In this document: positions 1 through 11,703 of the stretch, piece by piece | How the letters are laid out: every line of letters starts with the position of its first letter | Numbering within the stretch: position 1 is the stretch's first letter | Assembly: GCA_022414725.1 (NCBI GenBank) | Contig: CM039464.1 | Coordinates: 13,772,041-13,836,040 of the forward strand | Reading direction: 5' to 3' | DNA: 64,000 bases | DNA from: Microglena sp. YARC | Taxonomy: Eukaryota; Chlorophyta; Chlorophyceae; Chlamydomonadales; Chlamydomonadaceae | Program-made: the position numbers and the translations under genes | The notes under the pieces: generated by a model | Seen by the model: the letters and a program-made list of their open reading frames with translations, nothing else | The model's database searches: none | Told to the model about the DNA's origin: nothing

Positions 1-1320
1 CTCACGTACCCGTGGGAAGGATGCAGTCAGTCTGTATCGATCAAGAGATGTCGTGCTCGAGTCGCAGGGGAAAGGGAATAAATAGAGCGTAGGGTTCAAG
101 AAACAATGGAATACTTTACTGCAGATGAGAGGTTCGTTCCAATATCTTCCCCTTTCCTAGCGCGCTGAGTCGGTCACACCTTTGTCTACGGATCTCATTA
201 GTGTGATTAGTGTGGTGATTTACTCCCCACTCTTGTGCGTGCCTGTGTCTGAACCGTCCCGGAACTGTTCCGGAACCGTCCTCGGTAACTGCCACAGCCC
301 AGCATATATGTTTCCACGACGTTTATTTAACCACATCACAAACCGTTCCGTTTCTTTAACCACTTAACACACTCCATTACCGCTGCATATGAGCATTGTA
401 CGAATCGCGCAGGGCTTCTTGTGCTGCAAAAAGCTCGCGCGGGCACATGCAAATTTGGGACCCACGCCGAACTGGCGATGCGCGAATCAGAGGCTGCCAG
501 CTTGAGTGGCGTGGCTCACAGGACGAGGCCTGCGGAGGCGCCTGGCGGTGGGCGCCTAGAGTAACCGTGCCAGTCAGGATAGCCCCCCCCCCCCCCCCCC
601 CCCCCCCCATGACTATGACCCCACTAATCGTGAACATTATGACAGGTGTGCAGATACCGTACAGCTAAGCCGAGGCCGGTTCGCCTGAAAGAGTAACCTT
701 GACACTCAGGACAGTTCTCCATGACGTGTACCGATACCGCACACAGTCCACAGGCCTGGGAGAAAGCGAGCCTGCGAGCGAGCAGCGAGCCGAGAGTCAC
801 GGCGAAAGAAGTTAGAGAAAGAGTCGGCTGCCGGTGGTGAGACAGAGGAACCAGAACGGCGCCCTCGCACTTCTCGCATGCCTGGGAATGGATTTGTAGA
901 AGTTATATTAACCTGCCTGATCGAGACGGCTCCCAATACGAAATTACGAAAAAACGAAGTTGTTTGATTATTCTTCTTCTTCTCATCTCCTCACAACTCC
1001 AAGACACCAGTTCTCAAATCGTCATATTTACGTGCTTTATCGAGACTGGCTCCCGTTATTAGGCTGGAAGATTTTGTGGCAGACGGAATTACCAAAAATA
1101 TGTATGATTCATGTTTCGATTTGAACTGCCCAGGGCAGGTTGAAATCGAGCCCCCCCCCCACCCCCCCACCCCCCCACCCCACCACCACCACCACCACAC
1201 ACACACCCCACACACCACACAGACACCCCCCATTCGGCCTTCCCATATTGACTCGTCACTACGTAACAACGTTAATATCTGCCCCAAGCCTCTTTGCAGC
1301 ATTCATGCGAGAACAAGCCC
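1..1320. other. no gene seen; homopolymer and dinucleotide tracts
   Basis: A C22 run (586-608) and C/CA-rich stretch (1150-1230) explain the open frames. Nothing else supported. Confidence 0.6.
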
Positions 1321-1335
1321 CTTTCAGCGAATCAA

Positions 1336-1528
1336 TTGGTCTAGTGGTTTCCCAAATCGCTTTGGGGATGCAGGGTCAGGGGTTTGATTCCCCCTACGGT
1401 CGCCCTGAGCGTTGCAGGTCGTTGTCAACCGCGATGGTAGCTTGTCCAGTTGAGGTAGAAGACCGCTCTCTACCCCGCGTACGACGGTTCCTTAATACCA
1501 AGCCCCACCAGGCGTTATCATTATCTTG
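1336..1528 (+). mobile_element. tRNA-derived SINE
   Basis: TGGTCTAGTGGTTT fits a tRNA/polymerase III A box and GGTTTGATTCC fits a B box about 40 bp later. The body continues through TGTCAACCGCGATGGTAG to a tail CCCCACCAGGCGTTATCATT shared with copies at 32477, 58545 and 59459. It is not a full tRNA. Confidence 0.72.
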
Positions 1529-1734
1529 CGAGAACAACTTGAATACATCGTTAAGGAACATGCGTCCATGTACGTAGAACTGCAACTGCAATGGAGACCC
1601 AGACCTAACTCAGAGCAGTTCAGCAGCAACAAGCTGACCTTTTGTCAACAATCCAAGACTGGTCTGACTGGTCTCAAGAATATTGTACACTGTTGTCGAA
1701 AAATGAATACAACATTCAAGTTACACTCTCTTGT

Positions 1735-1970
1735 TGACTCAACCCTGTTAGCAAAAGACCAGTCATACTATCCTGATGAGTCAACCATGTTAGCAAAAGA
1801 CCAGTCACACTATCCTGATGAGTCAACCATGTTAGCAAAAGACCAGTCACACTATCCTGATGAGTCAACCATGTTAGCAAAAGACCAGTCACACTATCCT
1901 GATGAGTCAACCATGTTAGCAAAAGACCAGTCACGCTATCCTGGTAACTCAATACCACTAACTAAATCCT
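1735..1970. repeat. 42-bp minisatellite, 5 copies
   Basis: Unit TTAGCAAAAGACCAGTCACA CTATCCTGATGAGTCAACCA TG. Followed by three 30-bp units at 2020-2120 and ~20-bp CCCCTGGTGCTATCACTGTG units at 2340-2545. Confidence 0.85.
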
Positions 1971-2922
1971 AGTTAAAAATTATTGTCAAGTGACATCCTA
2001 GTGATCTGGCCCTGTGGCCCAGCTGAGCCCCCATGCAGGTGGTGACCGATGCCTGAGCCCCCATGCAGGTGGTGACCCATGCCTGAGCCCCCATGCAGGT
2101 GGTGACAGATGCCTGAGCCAGGAGTCTGCGTCGTCCGAAAAATTAAGAATCGAGCATGTCGATACTTCAGCCAAGCCAACAGTAGCTCTGAAACACTAAG
2201 TATCTGACGTGACCAATGCTCCAGCCAACGTTTCATAATCCGTCAACATTAACCATACCTGAGACGTCGATGGCCAAATCCGCAAATAAACATTAAAATC
2301 GTGAAAACGACTATGAGTCATGCCTAGGTGTACTCTGCTATAAATCCCCTGGTACTATCACTGTGCCCCTGGTGCTATTACTGCGCCCCTGGTACTATTA
2401 TTGTGCCCCCGGTGCTATCACTGTGCCCCTGGTGCTATCTCTGATGAGCGTGCCCCTGGTGCTACCACTGTGACCCTGGTGCTATCTCTGATGAGCGTGC
2501 CCCTGGTGCTACCACTTTGCCCCTGGTGCTATCACTGATGAGTGTGAAAAATCAGTATCATCCGGGCATCGACGCTGGAGTCCTTAGTAATTAAACCTGC
2601 ACGCACTTAACGGTAGGGATGGGACAGACGGAAGGACGGACGGGCGGGACAGACGGACTACGGAAGCTACTACGGTATCAACTACCAGTGCTTTTCCTTT
2701 TGGCTTTTTGACGGAGCCCCCCCTTCTGGGGGGCGGGAGCCCCCAGTGTTACCCATTTGTCCGTCCGACCATCCATCCAACCATCCATCCATCCATCTGA
2801 CCGTGATGAAGCCCGACACGTCAGCCAACGGCCTCGTAACTAACTCGCTTCCGTTGCCACCCGTCGCTCCCTCGCGATCACTCTCCGCCATTTTTTAGCG
2901 TCGCAGGCGACGCTGCATAGAA

Positions 2923-3112
2923 CTTGTCTTAGCAGCTGCTAGGCAGTTCTCTGAGCCAGCCACTAGGCTACACCGAACTATTTCAGCAGTTCTGGACAGC
3001 TGGTTGTGTCGGCTTCAGGGTGCACTAGGCTGCGCCAGGTTCCGCTGAATAGCCAGTCAGGTAGGGGAGCTGCCATGCCTAGAAGCTCCTGCAGGTAGCA
3101 GAAAAGAAAAGC
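2923..3112. mobile_element. MITE of the same family
   Basis: Diverged copy: TTAGCAGCTGCTAGGCAGTT, CAGCCACTAGGCTACACC, GTCGGCTTCAGGGTGCAC, GCCTAGAAGCTCCTGCAGGT, then AAAAGAAAAG. Confidence 0.65.
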
Positions 3113-3340
3113 ACTAGCTACTACCGACACCGACCCAGAAATGTTGATTCCCACATAAGGTGGGCAACCTGAGAACATCAAGACCATGCACTGTCCCCAT
3201 CAACGTTGTTCAAGGATCCTTAACAATTTACGTTTTAAAACGTAACTGTTTTCAAATTCAAGGAAATCTGTGTTTGGGACATGAAACGTACTGCTTTGAA
3301 CGGCGACTACACATACTCCATATGTACCCAATGCATAGGG

Positions 3341-3590
3341 GACCAGGTCATCAAGTGTTTATTTCAATCAGCCCCTCCTGGTAATTGGAGACCAGGTCAT
3401 CAAGTGTTTATTTCAATCAGCCCCTCCTGGAAATTGGGGACCAGTTCATCAAGTGTTTATTTCAATCAGCCCCTCCTGGTAATTGGGGACCAGGTCATCA
3501 AGTTTTTATTTCAATCAGCCCCTCCTTGTAATTGGGGACCAGGTCATCAAGTGTTTATTTCAATCAGCCCCTCCTGGTAGTCTAGGTTGC
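3341..3590. repeat. 49-bp satellite, locus 1
   Basis: GACCAGGTCATCAAGTGTTT ATTTCAATCAGCCCCTCCTG repeats at 3341, 3390, 3439, 3488 and 3537. A single unit recurs at 3763 within a ~210-bp direct duplication (3560-3715 and 3780-3930). Confidence 0.85.
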
Positions 3591-3919
3591 TCAAGGTTGA
3601 GCAAGTCACTAAAGTCCATTCAGCAACCCAGCCCAGAACAGGTGTGGCTAACAACCACACAGGCAGCTTATTGGTAGCTGGAAAACCTTGTAGTATCCGG
3701 CTTAGACGGACAACTGGGTAACCCTGGGGGCTCCCGCCCCCTTGATGAGGGGGCTCTGCCAACCAGGTCATCAAATGCTTATTTCAATCAGCCCCTCCTA
3801 GATTGTTCAAGGTTGGGCAAGTCCTTATTAAAGCCCATTCTGCAACCCAGCCCAGAACAGGTGTGGCTAACAACCACACAGGTAGCGTACTAGTGTAAGA
3901 AGGTGTAAAACCATGTGGC

Positions 3920-4393
3920 ATCCGGCTAAGACCTGTCAAATGCCGCCTTCATTCCAGAAGTATCCAGATCACCCTTGTCCAGTAAGGAGTCGAACTGAAG
4001 CTTGTTCTCTGCTGCATCTAGATCAGACTTGTCGAAATCTGCCTTCATTCCAGCATTTTCCAGCTCAGCCTTGGCCACATGGAATTCATACTACAGCTTG
4101 CTCCCTGCAGCATCCAAATCAGACTTGTTGAAATCTGCCTTGATGTCAGCAGCATGCAGCTCAGACTTTTCAAAAGCTGGCTTAATTCCAGCTTTGTCCA
4201 GCTCAGCCTTGGCCACATGTAATTCATACTACAGCTTACTCCCTGCAGCATCTAAATCAGACTTGTTGAAATCTGCCTTAATGTCAGCAGCATGCAGCTC
4301 AGACTTTTCAAAAGCTGGCTCCATTCCAGCATTATCCAGCTCCGCCTTGGCTAGCTGGGAGTCGAACTAGAGCTTGCTCCCTGCAGCATCAAA
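3920..4393 (-). pseudogene. decayed 3' continuation of the 14-residue repeat frame
   Basis: Past the TAG at 4394 the same reading frame continues with recognisable units (FDAAGSKL, SQLAKAELDNAGM, SELHAADIKADFNKSDLDAA) down to about 3920. It contains three further stops, all TAG, each after KL where upstream units have KLQF; the 4394 TAG sits where related units have Glu. Each is one substitution from CAG or GAG. The simplest reading is that this end of the array lies beyond the coding region or is decaying. UAG recoding is a less likely alternative, as the ankyrin gene appears to end on TAG. Confidence 0.45.
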
Positions 4394-7383
4394 CTAAGAC
4401 ATGCCATAAGCTACCATCATGTCAGCAACATCCAACTCAGACATGTCAACAACTGTCTTCATCCCATCATCGTCCAGCATTGCCTTCGCCAGCTGGGAGT
4501 CAAACTGGAGCTTGAACGCTACAGCATCGTACTCAGGCATGCCATACGCTACCGTCATGTCAGAAGCATCCAGATTGGACTTGTAGTAAGCTTCCCTCCT
4601 CACAGCAATGTCCAGTTCTGCCTCAGCAAAGAGGGCGTCAACCTTGAACCTGTTCTTTGTTGCATACTGCTGAGACGTGGTGAAAACTGCCTTCATGTTT
4701 GCAACATCAAGCTTCCACTTTTCAAAAGCTGTCTTCTTTCCAGCATTCTGCAGCTCAGCCGCGCCCAGCCGGAAATCGAACTGGAGCTTCCTCCTTGCAG
4801 CATCAAACTCGGACTTGCCATAAGCTGCCTTCATGTCGGCACCATCAAGCTTAGACTTATCAAAAGCTGCCTTCATTACAGCATAGTCCAGCTCATCCTT
4901 GACCAGCACTGTAGCAAACCGAAGCTGGTTGTCCGCACCATCAAGCTTCGACTTATCAAAAGCTGCCTTCATGTTGGCACCATCAAGCTCAGACTTATCA
5001 AAAGCCGCCTTCATTACAGTATAGTCCAGCTCGTCCTTGGCCAGCTGTGTAGTAAACCTAAGCTGGTTGTCAATTCCATCGAGCTCAGACTTATCAAAAG
5101 CGGCTTTCATGTCGACACCATCAAGCTCAGACTTATCAAATGCTGCCTTCATTCCAGCATTATCCAGCACCGCCTTAGCCAGCTGTGTTGCAAACCGAAC
5201 CTGGTTCTCAACACCATCAAGCTCAGATTGATCAAAAGCTGCCTTCATGTCTGCACCATCAAGCTCAGACTGATCAAAAGCTTCCTTCATGTGGATACCA
5301 TCAAGCTCAGATTGATCAAAAGCTGCCTTCATGTGGATACCATCAAGCTCAGATTGATCAAAAGCTGCCTTCATGTGGATACCATCAAGCTCAGATAGAT
5401 CAAAAGCTGCCTTCATGTCAGCACCGTCAAGCTCAGACTTATCAAACGCTGCCTTTATGTCGGCACCATCAAGCTCAGACTGATCAAAAGCCGCCTTCAT
5501 GAGGATACCATCAAGCTCAGATTGATCAAAAGCTGCCATCATGACGGCACCATCAAGCTCAGACTGATCAAGAGCTCCTTTCATGTCAGCACCATCAAGC
5601 TCAGACTGATCAAAAGCTGCCTTCATTTCAGCATTGTTCAGGTCCACAATGGCCATGTGTGATGTAAATCGAAGCAGATTGTCAGCACCATCAAGCTCAG
5701 ACTGATCAAAAGCTGCCTTCATGTCAGCACCATCAAGCTCAGACTTATCAAACGCATCCTTCATGTCAGCACCATCAAGCTCAGACTGATCAAAAGCTGC
5801 CTTCATGTCGGCACCATCAAGCTCAGACTTATCAAACGCTGCCTTCATGTCAGCACCATCAAGCTCAGACTGATCAAAAGCTGCCTTCATGTCAGCACCA
5901 TCAAGCTCAGACTGATCAAAAGCTGCCTTCATGTCAGCACCATCAAGCTCAGACTGATCAAAAGCTGCCTTCATTTCAGCATTGTTCAGGTCCGCAATGG
6001 CCATCTGTGTAGTAAATCGAAGCAGATTGTCAGCACCATCAAGCTCAGACTGATCAAAAGCTGCCTTCATGTCTGCGACATCAAGCTCAGACTGATCAAA
6101 AGCTGCCTTCATGTGGATACCATCAAGCTCATATTGATCAAAAGCTGCCTTCATGTGGATACCATCAAGCTCAGATTGATCAAAAGCTGCCTTCATGTGG
6201 ATACCATCAAGCTCAGATTGATCAAAAGCTGCCTTCATGTCGGCACCATCAAGCTCAGACTGATCAAGAGCTGCTTTCATGTCAGCACCTTCAAGCTCAG
6301 ACTGATCAAAAGCTACCTTCATGTCAGCACCATCAAGCTCAGACTGATCAAGAGCTGCTTTCATGTCAGCACCATCAAGCTCAGACTTATCAAACGCTGC
6401 CTTCATGTCAGCACCATCAAGCTCAGACTTATCAAAAGCTGCCTTCATGTCAGCACCATCAAGCTCAGACTGATCAAAAGCTGCCTTCATGTCAGCACCA
6501 TCAAGCTCAGACTGATCAAAAGCTGCCTTCATTTTATCATTGTTTAGGTCCGCCATGGCCATCTGTGTAGTAAACCGAAGCAGGTTGTCAGCACCATCAA
6601 GCTCAGACTGATCAAAAGCTGCCTTCATGTCAGCACCATCCAGCTCAGACTTATCAAACGCTGCCTTCATGTCAGCACCATCAAGCTCAGACTTATCAAA
6701 CGCTGCCTTTACGTTGGCACCATCAAGCTCAGACTGATCAAAAGCTCCCTTCATGTCGGTACCATCAAGCTTAGACTTTTCAAATGCTGCCTTTATCCCA
6801 GCATTGTCGAGCACCACCATGGCCAACTGTGTAGTAAACCGAAGCTGGTTTCCAGCACTGTCAAGCTCAGACTTATCAAAATCTGCCTTCATGTCGGCAC
6901 CATCAAGCTCGGACTTATCAAATGCTGCCTTCATCCCAGCAGAGTCCAGCACCGCCTTGGCCAGCTGTATAGTACACCGCAGATGGATGTTAGCTCCATC
7001 AAGCTCAGACTGATCAAACGCTGCCTTCATGTTTGCACCATCAAGCTTAGACTTATCAAATGCTGACTTCAATCCAGCATGGTCCAGCACTGTCTTTGCC
7101 AGCTGTGTAGTAAAGCGAAGTTTGTTTTCAGCACCGTCAAGCTCAGACTTATCAAAAGCTGTCTTCATGTCGGCACAATCCAGCACAGACTTGACATAAG
7201 CTGCTATCATGTCTGCACTGTCAAGCTGAGACTTAACAAAAGCTGCCTTCATTTGAGCATTGTCCAGCTCTTCCATAGCCAGCTGGGATTCAAACTGGAG
7301 CTTGCTACCTCCAGCATCAAACTCAGACTTGTCGGAAGCTGCCTTTTTTATAGAATTGTCTAGATCAGACTTGTTAAAAGCTG
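4394..7383 (-). CDS. long exon of 14-residue repeats (KAAFDxSELDGADM)
   Basis: I do not recognise this family. About 1,000 codons stay open on the minus strand. The open frame extends to 7459, but its first 25 codons are G-rich and end at a likely 3' splice site (TGTCAG at 7384-7389), so the exon probably begins at 7383. The unit is 42 bp, KAAF D(K/Q)SELDGADM, interrupted by longer units of the form NxLRFTTQLAKxxLDNAGM. Phe, Leu, Ala, Ala fall at 4-3-4-3 spacing, the a/d pattern of a helical coiled coil, although the Gly in each unit argues against a continuous helix. Because 42 is a multiple of 3, other frames are also open for 60-145 codons, so open length alone proves little. The regular conservation of charged and hydrophobic positions in diverged units favours coding. 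Downstream (4393-3920) the same repeats continue with several in-frame TAG codons. Upstream exons were not found. Confidence 0.5.
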
Positions 7384-7688
7384 ACACCCCCCACCCCCCC
7401 AACCCACACACACCCTCCACCCCCCACCCACATGCACACCCACCCACCCATCTACCCACACTCTCCTCTTGCGTCCACCTCTTCCCCTCCTCCCACCTCC
7501 CTTCTCACCTCCCGCCTCACATTTCCTACTACACTGATGGCTGTGATATCTTGCCAACTCCCTTCATTCTTACATCTCCCATGTCGTCCACATCTTCATG
7601 TACCTTGTCCATGTGCAAAACTGTCTGCCTCTGCCGCAACAGCCAACTGTGGACCGCAGCCACCGCTTTCACCTGTGCCTGCCCCTAT

Positions 7689-7800
7689 GTCTGTATGTTA
7701 CAGTCCAGGGGTAGGCCAAATAGGCTAAAGGGACTTGCCCAACCATGACAGGAAGGGCTTACAAATAAAAAAGCATTGATGAATCAAAGGAATCAGTGGG
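7689..7800 (+). mobile_element. interspersed repeat (TACAGTCCAGGGGTAGGCC family)
   Basis: Consensus landmarks: TGTATGTTACAGTCCAGGGG, TAGGCCAAATAGGCTAAAGG, GACTTGCCCAACC, GACAGGAAGGGCTTA and GCACTGATGAACTGAACCCC. At least nine copies in the window on both strands. No coding frame; it looks like a short retroposon or MITE. Confidence 0.7.
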
Positions 7801-8740
7801 CCTGATCCTACCGTCTCTCGTATGGCGACATCATCAACGGTTGTTGCCTTCAATCCCCCCCCCCCCCCCCCCCCCCCCCCCTAGATACTACTGGCCACAT
7901 TCTTGGTTTCATGCACCCACCTGCAACTTCGTGCCCAAAATACGACCAGTCACAATAAAACTCTTATTACATTGTCTCAGCTATATACTCCAGCTCCCTT
8001 AGCTCCTCCTTTTTTATATTAGATGGCTCCCCGTGCTGCCTACCGTACCTGCCTCCCCGCCTGGCTCCTCCCGAACATTCCTCTTGAACAATGCAATAGA
8101 GTTCGATCTGTTCTCCCTATTATTCTAGGACCCAACCTAGCCCTTGCCCCGGTCCACACATCACCCTCCCCCCACCTCAGCCCCGAGCCCTCCAACGGCA
8201 ATGTACCCTCCACCTCCTCGAACTTGGCTGCGACTCCCTCCACGCTGCCATATACAACAATAAAGCATCCCAACATATCCACCTCCCCCACCTCTTTCCG
8301 TGATACTGGCTGGACCAGCACCCCTCAGTTCCCCACTCTTCTAGGCTCCCACGGCACCATCTTCTCCTCTGTCGACACCACCCTCCAGTCTCAGGTACCG
8401 TGTCACTTTGCTTTCCTCCCTCCAAGCCCCCTCCTCTCGTCCGCTTCCCCCATATCCATTGTCCACTCGATCGACTACACCCGTCGTCGCCTCGAACGCT
8501 CCCCTTCCTCCAGGAGCCCCCCTACAAACCACTTGCTGATTTAACCATCTAATCAAGTTCGTTGGGCGACCTATGTGCACGTATAGGATACGATATAGCA
8601 TAAGACCTACATGCGGCAAGTAGCCTGCACTGGCCACTGGGTCTACGCGCGGGAGAAAAACACCAGTCTGTGCCAGATTCGAAAATGAAAGACACACACA
8701 GCAACCTGGCCCAAGGAGCAGGACGCGAAAAGCTTCGCAT

Positions 8741-8862
8741 CTGTATGTATGCTTTTACAGTCCAAGGGTAGGCCAAATAGGCTAAAGGGACTTGACCAAC
8801 CGTGACAGGACGGATGGCTCAAAACGAAAAAACACTGATGAACTGAACCCCGAACAATGATC
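8741..8862 (+). mobile_element. interspersed repeat, same family
   Basis: TATGCTTTTACAGTCCAAGG through AAACACTGATGAACTGAACC CC. Confidence 0.7.
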
Positions 8863-9665
8863 ACCTGAAGTCATGGGATCGGCGAGAGGTGGCTCCATTG
8901 ACGCCATGGCCTGTCGATGACAATGTAATGAATTTGACAAAGGCTCCTGAGCACAGCTCTGGCTCTCAGCGACAATGCGCACAACGCACAAGAGGCGTGG
9001 AAAGGGAAAGGAAGGAGGACAGTCGGCAAATGCGTGGCCGAGGGAGGTCAGCGTCTTGGGTGGGTGGGTGGGTGGGTGGGTGGTCTAGTCTATTAGTTAA
9101 TGGGCATATTTCGATGTGCCCTTTAACAAATAGACTAGACCTGGCTGACGAGGGAGAAGGCACTAATGGGCAAATCGAAAAAGCATACTCGAGATATCAA
9201 GATACCGAACCTAGCAGGCTATCCTGCTACGGGAGGGGGGATCTACATATCGCTAATCAAATCCCCCCTAGTCAAATCCCCGCCAGTCAAATCCCCACAA
9301 AGTGAAATCATGCGATGGCCTCGAGCGTGTGCGTGTGTCTGTGCGCATGCGTGCGAATGCGTGTGTAGCCCTCTGGTGTGTAGGGTATGACCTCGTGCAC
9401 GCGTTGCATATGATAAGCCTCACGCTGATTCTATTATTCTAGGATATTATCCGATAGCTACCCAGTGATTGCTGAGTGTCCGGGCTTGATGCAGACAAAC
9501 GCACGTCATCACATCATTTCCCTCTTTAAACTATTATATGACCACCGCGGCACATTTGGAGCCCAACGGAGCACCAGGATATGTCCCCATCATCGTCTAT
9601 GTAGCTTAAAGTTTCTTCTTCTGCTTCTAGCACTGCCCAAGATAATCCCACATGACACCGGCGGC

Positions 9666-9671
9666 AGCAGC

Positions 9672-9763
<92 letters not shown>
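9666..9763. repeat. (CAA)n microsatellite, ~32 units
   Basis: Uninterrupted CAA/ACA run. No supported gene around it. Confidence 0.95.
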
Positions 9764-11124
9764 CGCTGCCTCATTTCTCCTGACCATACCGATCTGCTCA
9801 GAGTGAGTGAGTAGCCATACCTTTCTCGTAAGGCCTTCTTTGCCGTCGCTCCACAGAGCGAAGCTATCCCGGCCTGATAAGCGCCGCTGCTGCGATCGAG
9901 AAGGAGAACAATTGTTCGATGGTTATAAATGCTAGTACGCAAGTCATGCGTCTAACCGTCTGCAGAATACAAGTTGTTCCCCCGCGCGATACTCATGGAA
10001 ATAGCTGGATGAGCCCGATGCCTCCTCATGGTCGACCCTGGTGCGCGCATTGTGGGACTGCAGGTGACTTCAGTGTTGCTCGCGCGTGATTAGCGAGACC
10101 AAGGCTATTACCAAGTGGCATGGGTGGCAGGGTCCCCTCTTCCAGCCTCATCCCACATGGTCGCGACCCCCCTATATGCAATGCATGACGACCGTGACAG
10201 TGCCTACAGACTCGACACACCGACATGCTTCGATCTATCGATGTCCGAAATGCAAAGACTCACTAAGTAAAAAGTTATAAATACCTGGAAAAGTTGAAAA
10301 GGGTCTGGAGGGGGGGGGGGGGGGGACTTGGCTGAAAAAACATGTAACTCTTCTTCAGCTCTTCTTCTACTTTTTCTTCTTCTTCTCTAGGAGAGGTAGA
10401 AATCATTGAGTAGACCAGGTGTTAACTACCGTTTTAAAATGTATTTTCACCCTAGGGAGTGGTAATGGGGATCCTTCTCAACAACCTTGACTAGGACCTC
10501 AGTTACAGTGTTCCTAGGCTGCATTGTATGTGTTTGTATGTTACAGTCCAGGGGTAGGCCAAATAGGCTAAGGGGACTGGGCCAAAAGTAGTTATCACAC
10601 GGGGGGGCTTGCAAGACTGTGAGCAGCCCAGAGTTAGCTGTGAAAACATGTAACAATCCAATCCTTTGATACTACTTGTTAACTGGGGTTACTGCAGATT
10701 GTCCATAAATGAGTGTTAAGCGATTCCACCCTCGAAGAAGCCGTCATATGTGCTCTTGCTTCTGCTAGGCTAACAAGAAGTGCCTGTTTTATTGGCGGAG
10801 CCCTCCACTCTGGGAGGCGGAAGCCCCCAGTAATCCTGGCCACAAGTAATCCTGGCCCTAACTGCCTCGTAAACCCTGGCTTCGGTCTGCTGCCACCTGT
10901 CGCTCCGATAGCCAACACTCTCCTTCAATTTCTGACGCCGCGAGGACTTGTTACCGCCCTCAACTAAGCAGATACACCACGGTTACACCGCTCACACTGG
11001 AGGAGGAGGAGGAGGAGGAGGAGGAGGAGGAGCAATTTAACCTAAGGGTTCGGCACCCGTTGGCGCTTTCGGGCGAAGCCAGCCGGCGTTGCGCATGACC
11101 TGCGGATGCCGCATGGAAGCTTCG

Positions 11125-11305
11125 AGACGCAGAAGACCGAGACCCAGACCGAGACCCAGACCGATACACAGACCCAGACCGAGACCCAGGCCGATACACA
11201 GACCCAGACCGATACCCAGACCGAGGCACAGACCCAGACCGAAACACAGACCCACGTAGCCACGACTGTGCGAGAGGTGACCGCCTGATAGGGCGGTCAC
11301 CTCTA
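11125..11305. repeat. CAGACCGAGACC minisatellite and a perfect hairpin
   Basis: Units of 12-18 bp (CCGATACACAGACCCAGA). At 11273-11304 AGAGGTGACCGCC and its exact inverse flank a 6-base loop. Purpose unknown. Confidence 0.7.
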
Positions 11306-11703
11306 GTTTGGGGGATACTCGGGGGCAGTTCCCGTCAGCTCCCAAACCGGTTAGTAAGAAACCGGTATGTAAAAGGGAAGTTTCTTTTTACCAAAAACAA
11401 AATCACCTCAAAGGGAGGGTCTCCGTGAGCTATTCCTAGACTCCAGGACTTCGTCGATGTGATCGGCGGGGTCACTCCTACATAAGTGAGGGAGAACCGC
11501 AGGCAGTTAGGCACACGCAGGTCGGCAACAGAAGAAACAAAAACTAATAGGCTAACGGGAAAGCTTATGGTCAGTTTATGGACAGCTTGTTTGAATAGGT
11601 TTTTTGTGGACTGTTTTTTCGTTCAGAAGAAGAGGAAAGAAAAAAACGAAAACAAAAAAAGAATTTGTTCGATTTTACATTTCTTGGTAATCATGTCTTT
11701 TAC

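Larger units (their letters stand above)
7384..11700. other. intergenic region with short repeats
   Basis: Holds C-rich sequence, a poly-C run (7856-7881), the interspersed repeats listed, the CAA run and the 11125 minisatellite. A 173-codon C-rich frame at 8023-8544 has no recognisable motif and is not called. Confidence 0.5.

Noticed and set aside
8023..8544. 173-codon C-rich frame as a gene
   Set aside because: Composition explains its length; no motif, splice pattern or neighbour supports it.
9465..9942. Poly-Asn or poly-Cys proteins
   Set aside because: Frames across a CAA microsatellite with no flanking coding signal.
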